Shown here piece after piece: positions 1 to 5,154 of a stretch of 6,984 bases of DNA. The stretch covers positions 1 to 6,984 of the forward strand of contig JAQCBM010000096.1 of NCBI GenBank assembly GCA_027729865.1, in the 5' to 3' direction. Each line of letters starts with the position of its first letter. Positions within the stretch are counted from its first letter, which is position 1. Under the pieces are notes generated by a model, which had not been told where the DNA came from, did not search any database, and worked only from the letters and a program-made list of their open reading frames with translations. Both the position numbers and the translations under genes were made by a program. This DNA comes from Actinomycetota bacterium (GTDB lineage: Bacteria; Actinomycetota; Actinomycetes; S36-B12).

Positions 1-41
1 CGGAATCGAGGTGAGCCTGCTCGAGCGATTTCGGCGATCAT
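1..41 (-). CDS. Start of a downstream gene, probably the molybdopterin-binding large subunit (partial)
   Basis: On the minus strand an ATG at 41-39 overlaps the TGA of the 2Fe-2S subunit gene (40-38) in the ATGA arrangement typical of translational coupling. The frame stays open to the window edge and reads MIAEIARAGSPRF, 13 residues. That is too short to show any family motif. The large molybdopterin-cytosine-dinucleotide subunit is the expected partner because FAD, then 2Fe-2S, then Mo subunit is the standard coxM-coxS-coxL order. The start itself is seen in the sequence; the identity is inferred from context only. Confidence 0.4.
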   Translation of the reverse strand, partial: MIAEIARAGSPRF

Positions 42-559
42 CGTCTTGCGCGCTTGCGCGCCGTCGTCATGATGGCAGCAACGATACGTTCGTAGCCAGC
101 GCATCGGCACAGATTTCCTGACATCCCGTCGCGGATATCTTCAACAGAAGGATTAGCGTTACTGCGCAATAGGAATTCGGCTGCCATCACCTGCCCGGGG
201 ATGCAGAAGCCACATTGCACGGCTCCTGCCTCGAGGAAAGAGGCCTGCAAGTCGTTCAGGCCGGCAGGATGACCCTCACCGAGCCCCTCGATGGTGACAA
301 CGTCCTGACCCTCTATCTCAGCGGCAAGAACGAGGCAACTATTCACCGCGACGCCATTGACGAACACCGTGCAGGCTCCGCACTCGCCTTCGGCGCAACA
401 CGTCTTCGTTCCTGTGAGGTGTAATTCGTAACGGAGCGCATCCATCAGGGTGCGATGGACTGGGGCGCGGAATTCGACGGAATTGCCATTGACTGAGCAC
501 GAAACCAGAACAGCCGAATCTCCATCGCCGTCCCCGAGTTGAACTTCAGAGGTCGTCAT
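38..559 (-). CDS. 2Fe-2S iron-sulfur subunit of a molybdenum hydroxylase (CoxS/XDH small-subunit type)
   Basis: This small subunit passes electrons from the molybdenum centre to FAD in CO-dehydrogenase/xanthine-dehydrogenase-type enzymes. The 173 residues are slightly longer than the usual 155-170, because of an acidic N-terminal tail of about 18 residues. The plant-ferredoxin-type cluster ligands are C55, C60, C63 and C75 (C-x4-C-x2-C-x11-C), with CGACTVFVNG following. An extra C54 sits where this family normally has glycine. The C-terminal helical domain holds the second cluster: C116 and C119 in QCGFCIPG, and C151 and C153 in NLCRCAGY. All eight ligands are present, so the protein should be functional. 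The start is ATG at 559 with AAGGAGA at 571-565. It lies 71 bases after the FAD-subunit gene, and its stop overlaps the next start. The substrate (purine, aldehyde, N-heterocycle, CO) cannot be told from this subunit. Confidence 0.95.
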   Translation of the reverse strand: MTTSEVQLGDGDGDSAVLVSCSVNGNSVEFRAPVHRTLMDALRYELHLTGTKTCCAEGECGACTVFVNGVAVNSCLVLAAEIEGQDVVTIEGLGEGHPAGLNDLQASFLEAGAVQCGFCIPGQVMAAEFLLRSNANPSVEDIRDGMSGNLCRCAGYERIVAAIMTTARKRARR

Positions 560-630
560 ACGCGTCTCCTTCTTGCGTTCCGCTTACCTGCATGACTCAC
601 CTGACTCGCCACCTAGGTCATCCTGGGAGG

Positions 631-1473
631 TTAGGTTTCATCAGTGCGCTGTTGTGCGGCCCGGAATATGGCTCGTCTGGCGAGCAAACGAAGCATGGCT
701 GTTCGGTAAGGCTTTCCTGCTCGGATGTCTTCGATCGGAGTTGCCGCGGCCAACAAGGTGTCGAGGGCGCGCTCCATCTGTTCTGCCGACGAGAAGTCGA
801 ACGGCGCAACGGGACCCCCGAGAAGGGTCGTCGGACCTACAGCCCCCAACCCCAACGTCACCGTCCCGTCACCGTCTACCACCGCAGCGACACTGCACGT
901 CGCCAAGTCGACGCCACGCCGACGCGTCAGTCGCTCAAAGGCAGAGGAACTGCGGGTCGTGGGACGTGGGACCCACATCGACGTCACCAATTCGCCGCCT
1001 GAGCAAAGCGTCTTGCGCGAGCCCACGAAGAAATCCCGGAGAGGGTGGACGCGTTCACCATTGACCGACGAGATTGTCATGGAAGCGTTCAATGCGACGA
1101 GTGGAGGAGAAGTGTCTGCAGCGGGCGACCCGTTCGTTGAGTTTGCGATGAGGCTGGCTCGATTCCTGATCGCGACGGATCCCACCAGCCTGGCAGCCTC
1201 CACCAGGCTCGGAAACCACTGGCGAACGACAGGGTGAGTGACTACATCAGTCATGGTTGCGGTCGGCCCAAAACTAACCCCCGAATCGTGAACTGTGATC
1301 GGCGCAACCAGGTCTCGTACGCGCTTGATATCCACCAACAAGGTGGGCTCGATATTCCGGTGGCGTAAAGCGACGAGGACGTCCGTTCCACCGACTAGGA
1401 CGCGGGAGGTTTGAGGTTCAGCCGCAAGCGCGGCGACTGCCTGTGCAGTGGTTTCAGGTCGGTAGTAGCGCAC
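631..1473 (-). CDS. FAD-binding subunit of a molybdenum hydroxylase (CoxM type)
   Basis: The 280 residues match the usual length of the medium FAD-binding subunit, which takes electrons from the 2Fe-2S subunit. The N-terminal PCMH-type FAD domain is recognisable from MRYYRPETTAQAVAAL and the first flavin loop VGGTD (27-31). The second region, AIRNRASLIANSTNGSPAAD (101-120), aligns without gaps to the family pattern IRNRGTIGGNLANASPAAD, but GTIGGN is replaced by ASLIAN. The SPAAD end is kept. The C-terminal CO-dehydrogenase flavoprotein domain begins near FVGSRKTLCSGGELVTSMWVP and includes LGLGAVGPTTL. The start is GTG at 1473-1471, preceded by GAGGAGGGG at 1484-1476. It begins 49 bases after the dehydrogenase stop, so co-transcription with that gene is likely. 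The family call is secure, but the altered flavin loop makes FAD affinity uncertain. Confidence 0.92.
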   Translation of the reverse strand: MRYYRPETTAQAVAALAAEPQTSRVLVGGTDVLVALRHRNIEPTLLVDIKRVRDLVAPITVHDSGVSFGPTATMTDVVTHPVVRQWFPSLVEAARLVGSVAIRNRASLIANSTNGSPAADTSPPLVALNASMTISSVNGERVHPLRDFFVGSRKTLCSGGELVTSMWVPRPTTRSSSAFERLTRRRGVDLATCSVAAVVDGDGTVTLGLGAVGPTTLLGGPVAPFDFSSAEQMERALDTLLAAATPIEDIRAGKPYRTAMLRLLARRAIFRAAQQRTDET

Positions 1474-1522
1474 TGCCCCTCCTCATCACCTTGGTCTATT
1501 GAATCTGTTCTTTCCGTCACAC

Positions 1523-2578
1523 TCACGGGTGGACGATGATCTTCATTGCACCACTCGATCGGTCATTGAATGTTGCAAGCGCTTCGCTGTAGTCGCTCAA
1601 TGAGAAATGGTGGGTTATGAGTTCCTTGGCCCGCATCCTTCCGTCTGCCATGAAAGGTAGGACGCGGCGCATCTCACCGGCTGATGCCCTGGATCCCACG
1701 AGTTCAAGTTCGTCCAGCACTAAGCGCTGACACTTCAGACTTACGTCTTCGGTCGGGATCCCCACCATCGCGCAACGGCCTCCACGCCGGAGCATGTCCA
1801 TGGCCCAAGTTAGGGTTTCTGGGACGCCGGCACACTCCAACACCACATCTGCGCCTAACCCACCTGTGATGTCGATAACCTGCGCAACCGGGTCACCGCT
1901 GTGAGCGTCGATCGCTGCAAATCCGAGAGAAGCCGCGAGTTGGAGTCGGTGCCCGCGGCCCACCACCACGACGGATGAGGCCCCGCAGATGCGAGCGGCA
2001 TCTGCGGCCAGCAACCCAATCGCACCCGCGCCAGTGACCACCACTGTGTCGCCAACGTGGATATTGCCCCTGCGTGCCACGTGCAGGGCGATGCTGGCAG
2101 GATCCGCGAGGGCTCCTTCGTCGAAGCTCATCCCATCGGGTAATCGGAAGATACACCTGACATTGTGCGTGACGTAAGTTGCGTAGGCGCCTTGCACGTT
2201 ATGCCCGTACTGCGCGTGAAGGCCGGGTTTCCCGTAGTTCTCGCACAGGTTGTAACGGCCCTCCACGCATTTTTGACACGCGCCGCAAGCATTGTGACTG
2301 GTGCCAGCCACTCGGTCACCGATCCTCCAACCGAAGATGTCAGCGTTCTCACCGAGGGCGACGATTTCACCGGCCCATTCGTGACCGGGGGTGAACGGAA
2401 AGCTCGGAGGCCAGAATCCGGGATAGTCGCCTCTTATGAGGTGCGCATCCGTTCCACAGATCGACACTGCCCGCACGCGGGCAAGGACTTCATCTCGGCC
2501 GGGCATAGGAATAGGAACGTCCGATATGTCCAGCGCATTCGGCCGCTGAACGACCAGAGCCTGCATCATGCCGTCCAA
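1523..2578 (-). CDS. Zinc-dependent medium-chain alcohol/polyol dehydrogenase
   Basis: This is a cytoplasmic NAD(P)-dependent oxidoreductase of the medium-chain family (threonine/sorbitol/alcohol dehydrogenase branch), 351 residues from the TTG at 2578. Visible elements are catalytic-zinc C41 in SICGTDAHL, H66-E67 in PGHEWAGEI and an acidic D159 in ADPASIALH where the family often has Glu. The structural-zinc set is complete at C98, C101, C104 and C112. The Rossmann glycines are GAGAIG at 183-188. The end of the second Rossmann strand reads VVVVGRGHR with no acidic residue, which may favour NADP (inference). The frame is open back to ATG 2722, giving 399 residues, but those extra residues look non-homologous. 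TTG 2578 has AAGGAG six bases away, whereas ATG 2569 is 15 bases away and ATG 2641 has no ribosome site. The family consensus begins near MQALVVQRP. It heads the minus-strand operon. Confidence 0.9.
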   Translation of the reverse strand: MDGMMQALVVQRPNALDISDVPIPMPGRDEVLARVRAVSICGTDAHLIRGDYPGFWPPSFPFTPGHEWAGEIVALGENADIFGWRIGDRVAGTSHNACGACQKCVEGRYNLCENYGKPGLHAQYGHNVQGAYATYVTHNVRCIFRLPDGMSFDEGALADPASIALHVARRGNIHVGDTVVVTGAGAIGLLAADAARICGASSVVVVGRGHRLQLAASLGFAAIDAHSGDPVAQVIDITGGLGADVVLECAGVPETLTWAMDMLRRGGRCAMVGIPTEDVSLKCQRLVLDELELVGSRASAGEMRRVLPFMADGRMRAKELITHHFSLSDYSEALATFNDRSSGAMKIIVHP

Positions 2579-2584
2579 GTGTCG

Positions 2585-2590
2585 CTCCTT
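2585..2590 (-). promoter_or_regulatory. Ribosome-binding site that decides the dehydrogenase start
   Basis: AAGGAG on the minus strand lies six bases before TTG 2578-2576 and 15 bases before the first of two tandem ATGs (2569, 2566). The spacing favours TTG, adding three residues (MDG) before the MMQALVV consensus start. The upstream ATGs at 2722 and 2641 lack a comparable site. Confidence 0.6.
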
Positions 2591-2617
2591 CAACCTTCGC
2601 GCCTGAAGCCCCTTCTG

Positions 2618-2628
2618 TCGATAATCGA
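2618..2628. promoter_or_regulatory. Palindromic operator candidate TCGATAATCGA
   Basis: TCGAT-A-ATCGA is a perfect 5-1-5 palindrome in the proposed untranslated leader of the dehydrogenase gene, a few bases downstream of the proposed -10 and about 40 bases before the start codon. Near-copies lie at the divergent binding-protein promoter (3205-3215 with 10/11 identical, 3198-3208 with 9/11). A site here could block transcription of the minus-strand operon. The sequence match is direct; operator function is inferred. Confidence 0.35.
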
Positions 2629-2630
2629 AG

Positions 2631-2659
2631 ATCTTTGTCATTTTCGACCGTGGTGTCAA
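2631..2659 (-). promoter_or_regulatory. Possible promoter of the dehydrogenase/molybdenum-hydroxylase operon
   Basis: A perfect -35 hexamer TTGACA (2659-2654) is followed after 17 bases by AAAGAT (2636-2631), a weak 3/6 match to TATAAT. The position, about 50 bases before the TTG start, suits a leader mRNA. It would make the upstream in-frame extension of the dehydrogenase non-coding. The poor -10 keeps confidence low. Confidence 0.3.
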
Positions 2660-2671
2660 GGCCTTGCCTAG

Positions 2672-2686
2672 GGCCCTGGTAGGGCC
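2672..2686. repeat. Short palindrome upstream of the proposed -35
   Basis: GGCCCT-ggt-AGGGCC is a perfect 6-bp inverted repeat with a three-base centre, lying 13 to 27 bases upstream of the TTGACA on the minus strand. This is where an activator would bind, but a G+C-rich palindrome this short can also arise by chance. Confidence 0.25.
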
Positions 2687-3155
2687 ACGCGACACACTGC
2701 GAGACGATTGAGAGGTAGGCACCGGGCGATTCCGTCGTCGGGCCGGTCAATGGTCGTCACCGCGAGCTCCCGTGGATCCTGAATGAGTCGCGCGATCTCG
2801 TTGCGCCGTGACCTCGTCGCGTGACCAACCACGGCTCGGTAGTACGAGGTGCAGCACACATGGGATTGATGGGGGGTCTTGGAATGTCTTCACGAATATG
2901 CCATGTTCACGTGGGGCACTCTTGATCCGTGGAGGGCGACGAGGTCGTTCATCACACCTCTGGCCCAATGCGAGTCGGCGTCCCCAGGTGTCTTTCGCCT
3001 GTAGGCGGCACAGTGTGAGCACGTGAGCAAGCCGCGCGTGATGGATCCGCAGTGGCTGTTTCTAGAAGACCTGCGCTCGAGCGCTCCGCCCGGTTCTGTC
3101 CCTGCCGCGGGATGCGTCTCCTCGATGGCTGCCTTGTCTAAAGCGTTACTCAAAG
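2687..3155. other. Divergent intergenic stretch without a convincing gene
   Basis: These roughly 470 bases hold only short open frames in several registers on both strands (for example minus 3022-2747 and 3153-2890, plus 2808-3026 and 3023-3211). None has a recognisable motif together with a good ribosome site. One minus frame (3153 to 2668) is interrupted by a single stop near 2890 and could be a decayed small gene, but no family is recognisable. I see no RNA gene, transposase remnant or attachment site here. The region most likely holds the regulatory space between divergent transcription units. Confidence 0.5.
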
Positions 3156-3180
3156 TTGACCCAAACCCATTGACACCAAA
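3156..3180 (+). repeat. Direct repeat around the proposed -35 of the binding-protein gene
   Basis: TTGACCCAAA (3156-3165) recurs as TTGACACCAAA (3170-3180), with starts 14 bases apart. The second copy supplies the TTGACA of the proposed promoter. The pair may be a regulator site or two overlapping -35 elements. The similarity is seen directly; the function is unknown. Confidence 0.25.
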
Positions 3181-3198
3181 TATGACCCCGACTACGTT
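3170..3198 (+). promoter_or_regulatory. Possible promoter of the substrate-binding-protein gene
   Basis: TTGACA (3170-3175) is a perfect -35 hexamer, and TACGTT (3193-3198) follows after a 17-base spacer with 3/6 agreement to TATAAT, including the first, second and last bases. It sits in a locally A+T-rich stretch about 105 bases before the start codon. GATAAT at 3200-3205 is a better -10 hexamer but is 24 bases from this -35. Confidence 0.4.
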
Positions 3199-3221
3199 AG
3201 ATAATCAATAATCGAAAATCG
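3198..3221 (+). promoter_or_regulatory. Overlapping operator-like motifs and 7-base tandem repeats
   Basis: TAGATAATCAA (3198-3208) and TCAATAATCGA (3205-3215) match the palindrome at 2618-2628 in 9/11 and 10/11 positions. The same stretch can be read as three 7-mers in tandem: ATAATCA, ATAATCG, AAAATCG (3201-3221). It overlaps the end of the proposed -10, a classic position for a repressor. Confidence 0.35.
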
Positions 3222-3304
3222 GGCACTCTCTATTGTTCGCGCTCCGCAGAAAAACCTAGCGAAAACGACAGGGCTGAGACTGGTCCGGAGGAGGGAATAT
3301 CGAG

Positions 3305-4726
3305 ATGAAACGCTCACGTTCAACGGGCCGCGCACTAGTTGCGCTGCTAGCCGCGGCACTTGTTGCTGGCGCATGCTCGACCGGTGGCGACACCAGTACC
3401 GAAGCAAGTGGCGACGCCAGTACCGAAGCAAGTGGCGACGCCAGTACCGAAGCAAGTGGCGACACCGGCGGCGAAACTTCCGGCGACCCCGTCGCAGTGT
3501 GCGAACTGGCCTATTACACTGGCGAGTTCGGCGCCTACGGCGAGTCGCTCACGGCTGACGTTGTCTTCCCCGTAGAAGAGGTCATCAATCTGGATCCGCC
3601 GTTGGGAAGACCTTGGGAACTGTTCCACGAAGACCTCGGCACGGTGGGTGAGGCGCAGGCCGCACGCACCTGTCTAGAGCGCCACAACGCTGACATCGTC
3701 GTGAGTATCGCTCACGGATACCGGACGTACCGTGATTACATGATCGAGCGTTGGCAGGAGCAGGACAGCCCGCTTGCCCCCACGGTTCACGGTGGGTCTA
3801 TTCCTGGAAACCTCGGTGGAAAGCCCGCTGAGCCGATTTTCCGCGCACAAGGACTCGATGAAAATCTCGGCATGACGGGTGCTCTCTACGCTCAGGAGGT
3901 CGGCGCCAAGTCCGTGGTCATCTTCGCTACCAACGTCGAGGGTTTCCAACTCGCCGCGGACGCGGCCGAGCGTACCGCTGAGTACCTAGGCCTAGAGGTG
4001 CTTGAGCGCATGAACGTCAATGCTGAGCAGCCGTCGTACGTGGCGGAGGCGACGCGAATCGCGAACCTGCAACCTGATGCTGTGCTTGTGCAGGCCGGGT
4101 CCGTGGAGTCGGCAACGCTCATCAAGCAAGCTACGGAGTTGGGGATCTCATTGGAGTGGATCGGCGAAACTGGTTGGGTGCAACCAGAGTTCCTCAACAC
4201 TCTTGGCACTGAGCCTTTGGCCTTTCAAGAGGGGGTCGGGTTCGCCGCATTCTCCTACAACGCGGATTCGCCTGCGTGGGACTTCTACTCACAACTGTGG
4301 GAAAGCACGCCGGGCTATGGCGACACATTCGGTCCGGCATCCGACGCTTATCACTACTCCACGTATGACCTGATGGTGCTCACCGCACTCGCCGTCGAGG
4401 CGGCTGGTTCTTACAAGGCCAGCGATTGGGCTATCGCCATGCGAGAGGTCGGAGCGGCTCCGGGCGAGGCGTGCTACGACTACGCCGCATGCCTGGCGCT
4501 ACTGCGCAACGGTCAGCAGATCAACTACGAGGGCATCACCGGTACTGGCGAGTTCAACGAAGGCGGTGTGAATTCGATCGTTCAGTCGTACACACCGTTC
4601 AACGCTGATGGCGACCAGGGAACGCCGATCGAATTACCGGCTGACCTGGCGCTGAGCGTCATCGACCAAATTGCCACCGAAGCAGAATGCGATCCGGCGA
4701 ATCCACCGAACGTCTGCGATTGGTGA
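3305..4726 (+). CDS. Lipoprotein substrate-binding protein of a branched-chain-amino-acid-type ABC importer
   Basis: This is an extracytoplasmic solute receptor of the periplasmic-binding-protein type I class (LivJ/Peripla_BP_6-like), 473 residues. The leader MKRSRS, a hydrophobic stretch ALVALLAAALV and the lipobox AGAC predict lipid anchoring at C24. A Ser/Thr/Gly/Asp/Glu linker with three copies of GD(A/T)STEAS follows (28-51). The folded part begins near C66 (CELAYYTGEFGAYGE). Typical features are the GEAQAARTCLERHNADIVVS block, ALYAQEVGAKSVVIF, YVAEATRIANLQPDAVLVQAG and the late INYEGITGTGEFNEGGVNS signature. Six cysteines remain in the mature part (66, 123, 390, 396, 462, 471), which could form three disulfides (inference). 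The region at 131-145 (IVVSIAHGYRTYRDY) departs from the usual serine-rich ligand loop, so the ligand may not be a branched-chain amino acid. ATG 3305 follows GGAGGAGGG by nine bases. It appears monocistronic, ended by the terminator at 4746-4797. No permease or ATPase gene is in the window. Confidence 0.9.
   Translation: MKRSRSTGRALVALLAAALVAGACSTGGDTSTEASGDASTEASGDASTEASGDTGGETSGDPVAVCELAYYTGEFGAYGESLTADVVFPVEEVINLDPPLGRPWELFHEDLGTVGEAQAARTCLERHNADIVVSIAHGYRTYRDYMIERWQEQDSPLAPTVHGGSIPGNLGGKPAEPIFRAQGLDENLGMTGALYAQEVGAKSVVIFATNVEGFQLAADAAERTAEYLGLEVLERMNVNAEQPSYVAEATRIANLQPDAVLVQAGSVESATLIKQATELGISLEWIGETGWVQPEFLNTLGTEPLAFQEGVGFAAFSYNADSPAWDFYSQLWESTPGYGDTFGPASDAYHYSTYDLMVLTALAVEAAGSYKASDWAIAMREVGAAPGEACYDYAACLALLRNGQQINYEGITGTGEFNEGGVNSIVQSYTPFNADGDQGTPIELPADLALSVIDQIATEAECDPANPPNVCDW
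3386..3457 (+). repeat. Three 24-bp tandem repeats inside the lipoprotein linker
   Basis: Units at 3386-3409, 3410-3433 and 3434-3457 are in frame and encode GD(T/A)STEAS. Units 2 and 3 are identical, and unit 1 differs by one base (acc versus gcc). A degenerate fourth unit starts GGCGACACC at 3458. Perfect repetition at the DNA level implies recent duplication by slippage. The repeat lengthens the flexible tether between membrane anchor and binding domain. Confidence 0.95.
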
Positions 4727-4745
4727 TCTTGGTTCGGCATCAACA

Positions 4746-4797
4746 GTTGGTTCTCGCGGGTCGGGTCACGGTACTCGGCCCGCGAGAACCAGTTTTT
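4746..4797 (+). terminator. Strong rho-independent terminator after the binding-protein gene
   Basis: Left arm TGGTTCTCGCGGG (4748-4760) pairs perfectly with CCCGCGAGAACCA (4779-4791). Pairing continues inward through a wobble and 4762-4766 with 4773-4777, leaving a six-base loop CACGGT, so the stem is about 19 bp. Five Ts (4793-4797) follow. It starts about 20 bases after the stop codon. The T-run is only on the plus-strand side, so it acts in the plus direction and separates the binding-protein gene from the BKACE operon. Confidence 0.88.
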
Positions 4798-4835
4798 GGG
4801 CTCGTGGGCCTAAGGCACGCGGTCCCTCTCGGTGT

Positions 4836-5003
4836 TCACAAGGTGAGATAATCCGCGAGGTCAAGCGCTTGGACGACGGCGAGGGCGTGGAGCCTGTCGT
4901 CATGAAACTGTCGGCCGGACTCGGCGATCTCGTCGTCACTTTCAGGCATATCGAGAGCGAGCATCGTGACGGCCAACGAGTCGGCGGACTCGTTGGAACG
5001 CAT
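4836..5003 (-). CDS. Possible small unrecognised gene or gene remnant
   Basis: This is a 55-codon minus-strand frame (start ATG 5003, stop TGA 4838-4836) with a coding-like composition. By hand count the third codon position is roughly three-quarters G+C, the second position is clearly A+T-richer and the first is intermediate. The product, starting MRSNESADSLAVTML and ending QALDLADYLTL, is acidic and probably helical. I do not recognise a family. There is no clear ribosome site before ATG 5003. The frame stays open to 5234 but upstream codon use looks less coding-like and would overlap the BKACE start. It may be the preserved tail of a decayed gene, perhaps a regulator, or a genuine small protein. 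Treat it as a candidate only. Confidence 0.3.
   Translation of the reverse strand: MRSNESADSLAVTMLALDMPESDDEIAESGRQFHDDRLHALAVVQALDLADYLTL
4973..4996. repeat. Perfect 10-bp inverted repeat upstream of the BKACE operon
   Basis: CCAACGAGTC (4973-4982) and GACTCGTTGG (4987-4996) are exact reverse complements around GGCG. No T-run follows on either strand, so it is not an intrinsic terminator. It could be a dimeric regulator site or an mRNA hairpin about 160 bases ahead of the BKACE start. It also lies inside the small minus-strand frame. Confidence 0.5.
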
Positions 5004-5033
5004 AGGTGAAGTGGCCGGAACAGCTAAGACGCG

Positions 5034-5039
5034 TGTAAT
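5034..5039 (+). promoter_or_regulatory. Weak -10-like element ahead of the BKACE operon
   Basis: TGTAAT matches TATAAT in five of six positions and lies about 115 bases before the BKACE start. No acceptable -35 hexamer is seen at 16 to 18 bases upstream. The terminator at 4746-4797 means the downstream operon needs its own promoter somewhere in 4798-5140, so this is listed as the best visible candidate. Confidence 0.2.
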
Positions 5040-5140
5040 GCCACGACTGCTGTGAGTCCGAACACGAACCGTGGTGATCCAGACCGACTCCACTCTCGAA
5101 TCGGATGGACCTACCGCCACACTGAGAAGATGACGTACGT

Positions 5141-5146
5141 GAAGGG
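5141..5146 (+). promoter_or_regulatory. Ribosome-binding site that decides the BKACE start
   Basis: GAAGGG (5141-5146) lies eight bases before ATG 5155. The alternative start GTG 5146 overlaps this element and has only a weak GAGAAG upstream, so ATG 5155 is preferred. The difference is three residues. Confidence 0.55.
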
Positions 5147-5154
5147 TGAAGCTG

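Noticed and set aside
573..1237. Plus-strand open frames of 136 to 170 codons
   Set aside because: They are antisense to the FAD-subunit gene, which has clear family motifs. Their products are rich in Arg, Ser and Pro with no recognisable domain.
38..1473. Identification of the molybdenum hydroxylase as true CO dehydrogenase
   Set aside because: Only the FAD and 2Fe-2S subunits are visible and these are shared by many substrate types. The diagnostic active-site loop of the large subunit lies outside the window.
2165..2671. A 168-codon plus-strand open frame
   Set aside because: It is antisense to the zinc dehydrogenase, including its catalytic and structural zinc region, and has no motif of its own.
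2668..3211. Several 60 to 90 codon frames in the divergent intergenic region
   Set aside because: They overlap each other on both strands, none has both a good ribosome site and a recognisable motif, and the longest minus register is interrupted by a stop near 2890.
3386..3457. Tandem repeats as a possible CRISPR array
   Set aside because: The 24-bp units are directly adjacent with no spacers, keep the reading frame and encode a lipoprotein linker.
4671..5009. A plus-strand frame spanning the end of the binding-protein gene and the following gap
   Set aside because: It begins inside the binding-protein gene in another frame and runs through the strong terminator hairpin, and the codon composition in the gap favours the minus strand.
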